Shown piece after piece: positions 40,922 through 48,943 of a stretch of DNA of 64,000 bases; position 1 is the stretch's first letter; each line of letters opens with the position of its first letter. The position numbers and the translations under genes are program-made. This stretch comes from Bacteroidota bacterium (GTDB lineage Bacteria; Bacteroidota; Bacteroidia; Flavobacteriales; Weeksellaceae): contig JAEXBS010000047.1 in assembly GCA_023393915.1 (NCBI GenBank), forward strand, positions 248,001 to 312,000. The letters are read 5' to 3'. The notes beneath the pieces were generated by a model that was not told the DNA's origin, did no database searches, and saw nothing but the letters and a program-made list of their open reading frames with translations.

Positions 40922-41275
40922 ATGAATCAGAACAATAAACAGGACGATGGATCACTAGCTTTTTTGAATATCCAGTTGGAGGGGAAGAATAAGCAGTTTA
41001 ACTGCAAGCAGACGAATCAAACGGAGCTTGCGAACACATCGTTTTGGATTTTGGATTACATCCCGAACATTGAAGTAAAGAACCGTGACAAGGAAGAAAC
41101 GAAAAAGTATTTGATCAAAATCAAAAAAGACATCAACGATCCGGAAACGGAAGCTTTGAAATTCTTCACCGGTTCAGAAAGTGTGAAAATGATTGTGGAC
41201 AAAATTGCGGAAATGGACGCGTTCCCTAGAAAGGTGACGCTGAAGAAAGCCGGATTGGGGTTCACGTTAATGTAA
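40922..41275 (+). CDS. DGR accessory-position protein (not a clear Avd)
   Basis: The protein has 117 residues between the target gene and the template repeat, where avd usually lies. Segments: LAFLNIQLEGKNKQFNC, TSFWILDYIPNIEVKN, KYLIKIKKDINDPETEALKF, FTGSESVKMIVDKIAEMDAF, PRKVTLKKAGLGFTLM. This is a mixed alpha/beta pattern and not the four-helix bundle of Avd. It may be an alternative accessory factor for cDNA synthesis or targeting; similar proteins also occur in phages near tail genes, so it may be unrelated. Confidence 0.55.
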   Translation: MNQNNKQDDGSLAFLNIQLEGKNKQFNCKQTNQTELANTSFWILDYIPNIEVKNRDKEETKKYLIKIKKDINDPETEALKFFTGSESVKMIVDKIAEMDAFPRKVTLKKAGLGFTLM

Positions 41276-41298
41276 AGATAAAAGGTTGTCTACTTCAC

Positions 41299-41412
41299 GG
41301 GGTGTCATTGTTGGCGGTAATGCGAATAATGGGGCGAATGCCGGTCTCCTGTACTCGAACTCGAATAACGTTCCCTCGAATACGAATGCGAATATCAGCG
41401 CCCGCCATTACT
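41299..41412 (+). repeat. DGR template repeat (TR)
   Basis: The template lies between the accessory ORF and the RT gene, as in most DGRs. It is rich in AAY codons in the phase of the target genes (GGT AAT GCG AAT AAT ...), so A mutagenesis changes Asn codons to many residues without creating TAA/TAG stops. Both VRs derive from it; VR2 uses only 41337-41412. Its 3' end TCAGCGCCCGCCATTACT (41395-41412) is the IMH* counterpart of the VR IMH. Confidence 0.95.
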
Positions 41413-41542
41413 GGTTAAGAAAAATTAAAAATAATGAAGTAGAGACCCTAGCACTTGCTAAAAAATAAATTGTTCAAATGGGTATTGGTAGCGAAAGCGA
41501 AGATTCTCGAGCAACCAGCAAAGAACAAAAATTGAATTTAAA

Positions 41543-42538
41543 ATGAAACGAATTAATAACCTTTACAATCAGATAATTTCCATCGAGAACTTACAGCTCG
41601 CTGACGAGAAAGCTCGTAAGGGTAAGACTAGATCCTACGGAGTATTGAAGCATGATAAATCCAGAGAGCAAAACATTCTGGATCTTCATAAAATGCTAAA
41701 GGAAGGGACCTATAAAACCTCCCCTTATGATATTTTCATTAAGAAGACTCCTAAGATTCGCAAGATCTATAGACTTCCTTATTTCCCTGATCGAATTGCT
41801 CATCATGCTGTGATGAACATCATGGAACCAATATGGTATAAAGTCTTCAGCGTTAACTCTTATAGTTGTATTAAAGGACGTGGTATTCACCAAGCTTTAG
41901 TGGATCTAAAAAGATATCTAAAGAAAGATCCTGAAGGCACTAAATATTGCCTTAAAATAGACATCAAGAAGTTTTATGATAACATTGATCATGACATCTT
42001 AAAAGCTATTATTCGCAAGAAAATAAAGGATGTTCGCCTTCTGACCCTTCTTGATGAGGTAATCGACTCGGCTCCAGGAGTACCGATTGGAAACTATCTT
42101 TCTCAATACTTTGCTAACCTTTATTTAACCTATTTCGATCACTGGCTAAAAGAAGTGAAGGGGGTTAAATATTACCTAAGATATGCCGACGATATAGTAA
42201 TCCTCGCTTCAAATAAGGAGTTTCTACATAGCTTATTTAAAGATATGGATAGATACCTCAGAGAGGAGTTAAAACTCGAAATAAAAGGAAATTGGCAGAT
42301 ATTTCCTGTTGAAGATAGAGGAATTGACTTCGTTGGATATGTATTCTTTCACAAATACGTTCTTCTTAGAAAATCAATCAAGAAGAATTTCGCACGCACT
42401 CTTTACAAATTCAGAAAGAGAAATTTATTAATCGATAAAAATCAGATTGCCTCCTGGATAGGTTGGGCAAAACATTGTAATTCCACTAATCTACTTAAAA
42501 AATTAAATTATGAAAGCATTCTACGACCTACAGCCTAG
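41543..42538 (+). CDS. DGR reverse transcriptase
   Basis: The protein has 331 residues. RT motifs in order: YRLPYFPDRIAHHAVMNIM; CIKGRGIHQALVDLKRYLKK; YCLKIDIKKFYDNIDHDIL (first catalytic Asp); VPIGNYLSQYFANLYL, the [IL]GxxxSQ motif that separates DGR enzymes from group II intron RTs (QGxxxSP); LRYADDIVIL with the YADD catalytic pair; and GIDFVGYVFF. Length is typical of DGR RTs, with no maturase or endonuclease domain. It should copy TR RNA with adenine-specific errors. It overlaps the next gene by 29 nt. Confidence 0.95.
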   Translation: MKRINNLYNQIISIENLQLADEKARKGKTRSYGVLKHDKSREQNILDLHKMLKEGTYKTSPYDIFIKKTPKIRKIYRLPYFPDRIAHHAVMNIMEPIWYKVFSVNSYSCIKGRGIHQALVDLKRYLKKDPEGTKYCLKIDIKKFYDNIDHDILKAIIRKKIKDVRLLTLLDEVIDSAPGVPIGNYLSQYFANLYLTYFDHWLKEVKGVKYYLRYADDIVILASNKEFLHSLFKDMDRYLREELKLEIKGNWQIFPVEDRGIDFVGYVFFHKYVLLRKSIKKNFARTLYKFRKRNLLIDKNQIASWIGWAKHCNSTNLLKKLNYESILRPTA

Positions 42539-42842
42539 CGCACTTGAATATGATAATGATGGAACATTCCTTTTTCGCTGGAATATTGAATCGTACCAGG
42601 ATGAAGAGGAGAATACCAAATGGAAATGTGAGGAAATTCGAGCGCATGGTACTCCAGATCCTGACACAATCAAAAGAGCGATGATCAAAGAGCATTTGGA
42701 CCAGGATAAAGAACTCTCCATTATTAACAAGTATTACTCTCACATTTTACAGATCACAGATGATGAAGAAGCTGTGACTCGATACACTGAATATTTAAAT
42801 TTTCTAAAAAATGTTGATGCAATCATTTCTAGCAACTTCTAA
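42510..42842 (+). CDS. Small acidic phage protein after RT
   Basis: The protein has 110 residues, acidic: MKAFYDLQPSALEYDNDGTF, FRWNIESYQDEEENTKWKCE, then DPDTIKRAMIKEHLDQDKEL and a helical end. Similar proteins are found after tail or DGR genes in Bacteroidota phages, where a tail role is assumed. It overlaps both the RT gene and the downstream fibre ORF (42811), so all three are coupled. Confidence 0.6.
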   Translation: MKAFYDLQPSALEYDNDGTFLFRWNIESYQDEEENTKWKCEEIRAHGTPDPDTIKRAMIKEHLDQDKELSIINKYYSHILQITDDEEAVTRYTEYLNFLKNVDAIISSNF

Positions 42843-44664
42843 TCACCAGTATGTTCAGGCGCTAAATATGAAGCCATCGACATACACTTTCAGAGCTACA
42901 GTTAAAAGTAGCTCTGGGAAGTATGCTTTTGCTTTGATGGTGGCCGGATCCTGGATGTTTTTTGAAGTTCCAACCAATACAACTAACTGGAGGCTTATAA
43001 ATCACACCTTCACACTCGAGCAACCGGCTACATCGTTTTCTTTAGTTGGTAAGTACGCAAGCTCAGGAGCTCCTATTGAAGTGTTTGAACTAATGCTCGA
43101 GGAAGGAAGGTTAAGCTCCACTCCCCGGATTCATGAGCTTGATGTTGCGGAGGCTATTACTACTGCAAAGGAGGATGCAGAATTGGCCGCCAAAGCATAC
43201 TCAGACGCTCAGGACAACTTAGCTAAGATTGCCGCCAATGCATACGCCGACGGAATTGTCGATGCAGAAGAAGCCAGGGCGATCGCTGATGCTACGAATA
43301 AAGCTAACGCAGCTAAGACTTACGCAGATGCGCAGGATCTTGTGATGAAAGCAACTGTCCAAGCGTATGCCGATGGCGTTGTTAGTAATGAAGAAGCTGC
43401 ACGAATCGCTCAAGCAAACGCAAACCTCCAGGCGGCTAAGAACTACTCTGACGCTCAGGACAACTTAGCTAAGATAGCTGCCAATGCCTATGCGGACGGA
43501 ATCGTAGACGCTGAAGAAGCAAGGGCAATTGCTGATGCAACAGCAAAGATGAATTCAGCTAAATCACATGCTGACACGCTAGCTGGAAATCTTCAAGGCC
43601 AAATTGATGGCGTTGCGAGCACCGTTGGATCTCATACATCAAGCTTAAGCACTTTGAATTCCAAGACTGACTGGATGTCTCCGACAACGATCCCAGGATT
43701 GAACGCTTTTGCAGCCGGAAATTTTGCGGTTGGAAATCCTACTGATGGAGTAAATGCGGTTCTGACTGGGCTTGGAGGTTCGGGCGATGTCTTTATAGCT
43801 GGGGGAATTGTAGATGTTACACAACTAGATAAATCAAGTTTTTATGCTAAGCGGAATGGAGAGGTTTTCATGCGAAAGGCTCGTATTGCTTCTAGTGATG
43901 GAAACGTTGAATGGGAATTAGAAAATGGAATACAAAGGTGGTTTGATGTATCTGTTACACCAAAACGTTTAAGACGTCAATTAGGGTGGGATGCCACAGG
44001 GCCAAAAGACCAAACATTTGGAGCGGATGGCACACTTCTTTATGAATTTACGGCTGGTGGATTCAAGAATTATGCAATTCCTGCTAAAACAACAGCTGTG
44101 CATTTACTCTCTCTATCTGCGTTAAATGGAATCACTACTTCTGATTCTACACTAGCTAACGCTATCAAATCCCTTATAAAGAATTACCGTGTAAAGTTTC
44201 CAGACCAGTTTTTACAGGATGTGGATGGTATGACTTATTTATGGTACGAGGAATATTGGGCGCTATACCTTAAACAATCGCAACTTTCGTACAAGTTCGA
44301 TTCGGGTACGGAATCTACCTTAGACCAGTATGAAGGGTATAGAACAAAAGGTTCGCTAAACCCTCCTTCTGAATCTGGGAATACTTTTATAATGGACGGG
44401 TGGTATGTCGGTGAAGTTTCTACGTTTGACCCGCCAGACCCTCAGAATCCACCAACGATGGATTTTGATAGTCCTACTAATGCTGACTGGGTTATTCGAA
44501 CTATTTGGAGACAGGCTGATCCACAAAATCCTAGAATGGGATATTACCCCCCTACCCAAACTTTCTATGTGACAGCAATGTTTATACAAAATGGAAAACA
44601 ACACATGACTAAGTCGGTAGCAATAACTATGACAATGTCAGAATATCAATCATTAAGCAGATAA
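42811..44664 (+). CDS. Tail fibre protein, C-terminal part of a split gene
   Basis: The protein has 617 residues. It begins in mid-domain: VQALNMKPSTYTFRATVKSS, then FSLVGKYASSGAPIEVFELM and LEEGRLSS, the second half of a carbohydrate-binding-like module whose first half ends the ORF at 39461. Three AYADGxVxxEEA repeats follow (~125-260), then NAFAAGNFAVGNPTDGVNAV and FYAKRNGEVFMRKARIASSD, a typical fibre end. A stop at 42805-42807 precedes the start in this frame. It is probably the detached C-terminal half of the fibre, expressed separately; a duplicated partial fibre gene is the alternative. Confidence 0.75.
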   Translation: MLMQSFLATSNHQYVQALNMKPSTYTFRATVKSSSGKYAFALMVAGSWMFFEVPTNTTNWRLINHTFTLEQPATSFSLVGKYASSGAPIEVFELMLEEGRLSSTPRIHELDVAEAITTAKEDAELAAKAYSDAQDNLAKIAANAYADGIVDAEEARAIADATNKANAAKTYADAQDLVMKATVQAYADGVVSNEEAARIAQANANLQAAKNYSDAQDNLAKIAANAYADGIVDAEEARAIADATAKMNSAKSHADTLAGNLQGQIDGVASTVGSHTSSLSTLNSKTDWMSPTTIPGLNAFAAGNFAVGNPTDGVNAVLTGLGGSGDVFIAGGIVDVTQLDKSSFYAKRNGEVFMRKARIASSDGNVEWELENGIQRWFDVSVTPKRLRRQLGWDATGPKDQTFGADGTLLYEFTAGGFKNYAIPAKTTAVHLLSLSALNGITTSDSTLANAIKSLIKNYRVKFPDQFLQDVDGMTYLWYEEYWALYLKQSQLSYKFDSGTESTLDQYEGYRTKGSLNPPSESGNTFIMDGWYVGEVSTFDPPDPQNPPTMDFDSPTNADWVIRTIWRQADPQNPRMGYYPPTQTFYVTAMFIQNGKQHMTKSVAITMTMSEYQSLSR

Positions 44665-44695
44665 ACAAAATATTAACCAATAAATTTTTAAACAA

Positions 44696-45001
44696 ATGAA
44701 AAATTTTGAACTCGTGAGTGAAGAAACTCGCACAATTCTAAAAGAGAAATTCAATGAAAAATCAATCGTGTATCAATTTTCGCACTCTAGCGATAAAGAT
44801 CTTACGGTGGTACTGTTTCACGTTGTAGAAGGAGAAGACAACGTGGTAAATCAAACAGAGAGAAGAATCTCCGGACTTTACCTGGTAGCTCAAGACCAGC
44901 TACAGCCAAAGGTAACTAATTACCAGGATGGTGACGCGCTTATTTTCGAGCAGGTATCGAAGAGCTGCAAGGCTATCGTGACAAACTACGCTAATAAATA
45001 A
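44696..45001 (+). CDS. Hypothetical protein near tail/lysis junction
   Basis: The protein has 101 residues: ELVSEETRTILKEKFNEKSI, then DLTVVLFHVVEGEDNVVNQT and a beta-rich end. No membrane segment or signal. It is located between the fibre and lysis genes. It may be a tail or lysis helper; no family recognised. Confidence 0.5.
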   Translation: MKNFELVSEETRTILKEKFNEKSIVYQFSHSSDKDLTVVLFHVVEGEDNVVNQTERRISGLYLVAQDQLQPKVTNYQDGDALIFEQVSKSCKAIVTNYANK

Positions 45002-45018
45002 CTTTAAAAATCAACAAA

Positions 45019-45198
45019 ATGAGACCGAACAAAGACCAAAATGAATTGAAAGATCAGGAGAAATTCGAAGAACAGAATGGAGGGGGTGGAAAAAGCTCCT
45101 CCTCTACTCCTGAAAAGACAAAAAACATTACCAACTACCTTATTTTAGGCTTCGTAGCTGTGGTAATTATCATTGCTCTAGTATCAGGGTGTAATTAA
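45019..45198 (+). CDS. Small tail-anchored membrane protein
   Basis: The protein has 59 residues from the ATG at 45019 to the TAA at 45196-45198. The first ~35 residues are polar with a Gly/Ser run (NGGGGKSSSSTPEKTKN); then one membrane helix (YLILGFVAVVIIIALVSG) and Cys-Asn at the end. The layout fits a small holin-type or lysis-accessory protein, consistent with position before the endolysin gene. Proof would need function data. Confidence 0.5.
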   Translation: MRPNKDQNELKDQEKFEEQNGGGGKSSSSTPEKTKNITNYLILGFVAVVIIIALVSGCN

Positions 45199-45228
45199 TT
45201 ATTAATCTAAAAAAACCATTAAAGACCA

Positions 45229-45549
45229 ATGCCTAATAGATTAAACCCCGACACTTTCGGAAAGTTTCAGAATCTGATTGTAAAAAATCCAATCGCTTTC
45301 GTGGCGGCGGTCTTTTTTCTCATGTTTTTTGGGACGTATTACATCAATATCCGGAAGAATAGTAACGAAGTTGAAGTATGGAAAACACTATACGAGAAAG
45401 AACGAGCTGAAAAGGATCGTCTCAAGGATCAACTTTTGATAAGAGCTGGAATCATTGAGAAACAAAATGAAATAATCAAAGAAGTTGATTCTACTCTCCG
45501 TGATAATACTGAATATGAAACAATTAAAATTTTAGAAAATGAAGGATAA
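45229..45549 (+). CDS. Membrane protein with coiled coil (spanin/holin candidate)
   Basis: The protein has 106 residues: a membrane helix AFVAAVFFLMFFGTYYINI at residues ~25-43, then a long charged coiled coil (YEKERAEKDRLKDQLLIRAG) and an acidic tail. An N-terminal anchor with periplasmic coil resembles an inner-membrane spanin subunit. It overlaps the next gene by 11 nt. Confidence 0.55.
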   Translation: MPNRLNPDTFGKFQNLIVKNPIAFVAAVFFLMFFGTYYINIRKNSNEVEVWKTLYEKERAEKDRLKDQLLIRAGIIEKQNEIIKEVDSTLRDNTEYETIKILENEG

Positions 45550-46249
45550 AATACTAGAAGCGGTACTGCTTTTTATCATCGCTGTACTTGTGCTAAATAC
45601 ATTCAAAGGATGGTTCGTACCAACAAAAAATGATATTATAGCACGGGAGGTTAAAGCTCCCAAGACTGACACGATTCTCATTGAATCTGAACCTCTGGTA
45701 ATTGCCGGAGACACAATTTTTGTGACGAAGTATGAGCCTAATAAAGGCCAGCTCCTGGAGAATAATATCACGAATAACTACAAGACTTATGTTCTTGATA
45801 CGTTATCTCCAGCTTTGAAAATTGCCAATAATAAGATCGATGAATTGCAACGGATCAACGCAACGTTGCAAGGTAAGGTTAAAGCTACAGAGAAGATCCT
45901 CAATAGCGCTAAAGTTCAGGAGGTCTACTATAAGGATAAATATTTCGAAGCGATAACAAGGACCGACACTTTAGGAAACTCGGATATGGAGTATAAGTAT
46001 AACGCGACCTTGGACGTTGTAACTGAGAATAAAAGGCGGTTTTTGCGAAAGGATATCCAGACTGTTCACATCACGAGTCCGGACAAGAACTTTCGAGTGA
46101 ACGGAGTGGAGCATTTTAAAAAGGAAACCTTTGTGAAACCGAGGAACTTTGGAATAGGACTGCAAGTGGGCTACCACTATGTGCCATCACTTAACCAAGC
46201 TCACCCAACGGTGGGGGTAGGTATATCTTATAACTTAATAAAACTTTAA
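45539..46249 (+). CDS. Anchored periplasmic protein with barrel-like end (DUF6808-like)
   Basis: The protein has 236 residues: N-terminal membrane helix ILEAVLLFIIAVLVLNTF, then a coiled middle (IANNKIDELQRINATLQGKV), and a C-terminal part NFGIGLQVGYHYVPSLNQAH, VGVGISYNLIKL, whose alternating aromatic strands resemble the last strands of outer-membrane barrels. Related phage proteins fall in DUF6808. It may link inner and outer membranes in lysis, like a one-gene spanin. Inference from layout. Confidence 0.55.
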   Translation: MKDKILEAVLLFIIAVLVLNTFKGWFVPTKNDIIAREVKAPKTDTILIESEPLVIAGDTIFVTKYEPNKGQLLENNITNNYKTYVLDTLSPALKIANNKIDELQRINATLQGKVKATEKILNSAKVQEVYYKDKYFEAITRTDTLGNSDMEYKYNATLDVVTENKRRFLRKDIQTVHITSPDKNFRVNGVEHFKKETFVKPRNFGIGLQVGYHYVPSLNQAHPTVGVGISYNLIKL

Positions 46250-46253
46250 TATT

Positions 46254-46829
46254 ATGAGTCGAGAATTACAATTAATAGTCGAGCTGATTGCTTGCCAGTT
46301 TAATCTACAGCCGGCAGCTCTTGCGGCTTTCATCGAAGTTGAGTCCGGGGGCAAAGGATTTGATGATAAGACAGGTAAGATTCTCATTCAATTTGAACCT
46401 CATTGGATGAAAAGACTTGCTCCTTACACCCCTAGTGGTAAATGGTCAGTAAACAAAGTAGACATTCAGTCTAGAGAATGGGTAGCTTTCAACGATGCTT
46501 TTGCTAAAAATAAAGATGCTGCAATGCAGTCAACTTCCATTGGATTAGGCCAGATCATGGGGTTTCATTACAAGCGCCTAGGCTTTAAAAGCGTTGGAGA
46601 TATGTGGGACCACGCCAAAGAAGGACTTAAGAACCAGGTATGGCAAATCGCTCAGTTCATTAAGACCGATGCAAAGCTTTTACACGCTCTAAAGACCGGT
46701 GATTGGCACATGGTAGCTACAATCTATAACGGTGCGAAATACAAGGAAATGGCCGCCAAATGGGGGCGAGAGCCTTATAATATCTCCATGGCAAAAGCCT
46801 ACGGAAAATATAAGGTAGTATTCTCATAA
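46254..46829 (+). CDS. Endolysin (N-acetylmuramidase family)
   Basis: The protein has 191 residues. AALAAFIEVESGGKGFDDKTG carries the catalytic Glu (FIEVESGG), followed by ILIQFEPHWMKR, then STSIGLGQIMGFHYKRLGF and IYNGAKYKEMAAKWGREPYN. This is the DUF3380/N-acetylmuramidase type used as endolysin by many phages. No signal peptide, so release requires a holin, probably among the small membrane proteins just upstream. Last gene of the late operon. Confidence 0.88.
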   Translation: MSRELQLIVELIACQFNLQPAALAAFIEVESGGKGFDDKTGKILIQFEPHWMKRLAPYTPSGKWSVNKVDIQSREWVAFNDAFAKNKDAAMQSTSIGLGQIMGFHYKRLGFKSVGDMWDHAKEGLKNQVWQIAQFIKTDAKLLHALKTGDWHMVATIYNGAKYKEMAAKWGREPYNISMAKAYGKYKVVFS

Positions 46830-46844
46830 CCGGGAAACAAAAAA

Positions 46845-46863
46845 CCCGACCGGCGAGGTCGGG
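46845..46863. terminator. GC-rich hairpin after endolysin
   Basis: CCCGACC-GGCGA-GGTCGGG forms a 7-bp GC-rich stem with a 5-nt loop. The T-run is on the reverse-strand side (AAAAAA precedes it on the forward strand), so it would stop reverse transcription coming from the tRNA, while the stem alone may protect or end the late phage message. Confidence 0.6.
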
Positions 46864-46941
46864 AACACGAAATGATATGTACCAATCATCACCCAGCAAG
46901 AGTGATCAAGTATTCACTACAAATATATACATTTATTTTAT

Positions 46942-46963
46942 TTTCGGGGGTGTTTTTGGGGGT
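46942..46963. repeat. Direct repeats near the attachment site (arm-type site candidates)
   Basis: Two copies of TTTNGGGGGT lie at 46942-46951 and 46954-46963, spaced 12 bp, about 40 bp inside the prophage from the tRNA 3' end. Short direct repeats at this distance are typical of integrase arm-binding sites. The same motif should recur near the left prophage end, outside the window. Confidence 0.4.
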
Positions 46964-46976
46964 ATAAATAACAAAA

Positions 46977-46992
46977 CCCCTATAAATAGGGG
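46977..46992 (-). terminator. Terminator-like hairpin after tRNA-Arg
   Basis: CCCCTAT-AA-ATAGGGG is a 7-bp stem directly downstream of the tRNA on the reverse strand, followed there by TTTTG. It would end the tRNA transcript. As it lies on the prophage side of the tRNA, it may have come with the phage. Confidence 0.5.
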
Positions 46993-46999
46993 AAATTGG

Positions 47000-47071
47000 T
47001 AGGCCCATGAGGAATCGAACCTCAACCTAAAGAACCGGAATCTTTAATTCTATCCATTAAACTATGGGCCC
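47000..47071 (-). tRNA. tRNA-Arg (anticodon CCG)
   Basis: On the reverse strand the gene starts GGGCCCATAGTTTAATGGAT and has an anticodon stem AAAGA/TCTTT around loop TTCCGGT, giving anticodon CCG (Arg, codon CGG). The T arm contains GGTTCGATTCC and the acceptor stem ends TGGGCCT, with discriminator A and CCA encoded at 46999-46997. The 3' end faces the prophage, so this is the probable integration site (attachment core within the 3' part), with the gene restored by the phage. Confidence 0.9.
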
Positions 47072-47089
47072 GAATCAGAAAAAATCCAA

Positions 47090-48874
47090 TTAAAAGGTTA
47101 ACTTAATTCCTCCTAAAATCTGTGGCCCTAATACCTTATATCCTTTAAGGATTTCATACTTTGAACCCGTTAGATTATTTCCGAGCGCAAAAATACTGAA
47201 ATTTTTATGAACTTTATACTCAGCCGATAGATTTAAATCCATGTATCCACTGACTTTATCGTCTCTATTTTCTACTCCTGAGTAAAAATAAGATCCTGGC
47301 ATCAATGGATTTTCCACTTGAGTATAGGAGAAGGAATTTGTTGTTTTAGAACTGGCAAAAATCCCCTTCATTCCTAATATCAATTTCTGGTTTAAAAGCG
47401 CATATTTTGCTCCAATGTGAGCCTTGATCTCAGGTACGTTATAGATCTTCTCATAGTTATCCAGTTTATAACTATTGTAGTTAAAACCTCCGTCCACTAC
47501 TAAATTTGCTAAAGGAAAATAAGAGACTTCAGCTTTTACATTGCTCACATTTCCATTGTCGTACAGGGCAGAAAAAGTATTTGAAAAATTATAAGCACTA
47601 CGGTTCAAAGTATCGATGGAATCAAAGAGTCCGTCGGCACCAAAAAACTGAATATTATTAATTTTTCCGTACCCTCCACTTAAATCGTATTTAAATAATT
47701 GATCAATGTCTCCTTTGATACCAAAATAAAATTGATACTTCGTCTCAGTTGGTCTAATTTCCTGATCTGGTGTAAGAAACGGTACCTCTTGAAGCATCTG
47801 AGAATACGAATTCAATTCCAGTCCACCATCAATCCCCGCATAGAAGTTAAATTCTGGAGTTGCAGCAATTAATACTTCCGCTTTAGGGAACCAATAGGTA
47901 TCGCTCGATTTTGATCCTTCCCCTAAAGAGGAAGAGGAATACTTAGAATTTAGGAAAGAAAACCCTGAACCTATTCTTAAGTAAGATTCTCCAAAAAGGA
48001 AAGTGACTTGTGGCTCTAATTCAAAATTTAAAAAGTTCGTCTCGTTTTTATCAAGTAAGGCAAACTCTGTATTTAATGTTTCAAGTCCTACGCCTAAATC
48101 TGCGTTCATCTTTACATTATTCAAAGGAAGGGCAACATCATGCTTGGATAAATTAGCAAGAATACCTACGTTGTTTTCTTTAGAATCAAAGTGATCACTT
48201 AGAAAGGATGATTTTACCCGAACATCGTTTAAGTACTGATTAGAATAAAAATCATAAAATCCATTCACGTTGATTTCGTTTACTTTTTGCTGAAGGTCTA
48301 TTGAGCTTTCTGGATTAAAGGCGTAAATACCATAGAAATTATAATCATCTAATTGGTATCTAGCATCAAAACCAAACTTCCCTTTTTCGCCATAAGAATT
48401 GATAAAACCTCCAACAGATGCATTACTTTGCCCTGAATCCCATGCATAATCCTTCTTTAAACCTTCCGTTGACAAGAAGTGGAGGTCCGCTCCTACCTCA
48501 GTGGATTCGTCTATCTTCAAAGAAAGATTACCATCGGCTAAAAAGCGAGAATAGTTTCCGTAACCAAGTCTAAAGTAATTGTTCTGTCTTGTGGCAGAAA
48601 AATCAGGGGCAATATCAGAACCTGCAATCGCAGAAGTCTGAAAATCGGAAGCCGCTGGAACATTGGTGATTTTATACACAACGGGAACCGCTGATTTTTC
48701 TTCAGGAGGATAATTTTTTATCGTCTCTACCGATGTTTTCTTCTTCTCAATTTTCTTTACCTCTGGTTCTCTTTTCTTATCTAGAATTAAGGTTTCCTGT
48801 TGAATCTGCGAATGCATCCAACCCGAACCCAAAAGTAAACCTACCAGTGCTATTTTATGAAGTTGTTTTCTCAT
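47090..48874 (-). CDS. Outer-membrane beta-barrel protein
   Basis: The protein has 594 residues with a signal peptide (RKQLHKIALVGLLLGSGWMHSQ). After a Lys/Glu-rich periplasmic linker, the rest is rich in alternating aromatic beta strands (NYFRLGYGNYSRFLADGNLS; FGFDARYQLDDYNFYGIYAF) ending in ILGGIKLTF, the C-terminal aromatic of outer-membrane barrels. It lacks a clear TonB plug domain, so it may be a barrel without gating. It follows the TPR gene on the same strand (69 nt), as often in Flavobacteriia; the two may work together. First host gene right of the prophage. Confidence 0.75.
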   Translation of the reverse strand: MRKQLHKIALVGLLLGSGWMHSQIQQETLILDKKREPEVKKIEKKKTSVETIKNYPPEEKSAVPVVYKITNVPAASDFQTSAIAGSDIAPDFSATRQNNYFRLGYGNYSRFLADGNLSLKIDESTEVGADLHFLSTEGLKKDYAWDSGQSNASVGGFINSYGEKGKFGFDARYQLDDYNFYGIYAFNPESSIDLQQKVNEINVNGFYDFYSNQYLNDVRVKSSFLSDHFDSKENNVGILANLSKHDVALPLNNVKMNADLGVGLETLNTEFALLDKNETNFLNFELEPQVTFLFGESYLRIGSGFSFLNSKYSSSSLGEGSKSSDTYWFPKAEVLIAATPEFNFYAGIDGGLELNSYSQMLQEVPFLTPDQEIRPTETKYQFYFGIKGDIDQLFKYDLSGGYGKINNIQFFGADGLFDSIDTLNRSAYNFSNTFSALYDNGNVSNVKAEVSYFPLANLVVDGGFNYNSYKLDNYEKIYNVPEIKAHIGAKYALLNQKLILGMKGIFASSKTTNSFSYTQVENPLMPGSYFYSGVENRDDKVSGYMDLNLSAEYKVHKNFSIFALGNNLTGSKYEILKGYKVLGPQILGGIKLTF

Positions 48875-48943
48875 TTTTATTGATCGTACTACTATCAGCT
48901 ATTTCAAGAACCTTCTCCCTACTGCTAATAGATATTTCAGTTA

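Noticed and set aside
41286..41468. 60-codon ORF across the template repeat
   Set aside because: It is the translation of the TR; the Asn-rich peptide merely mirrors the target codons. The TR is expected to act as RNA, not as a protein gene.
41543..42538. Group II intron or retron RT
   Set aside because: The IGNYLSQ motif, adjacent TR/VR pair and lack of maturase or endonuclease domains point to a DGR; no retron-type msr/msd was seen.
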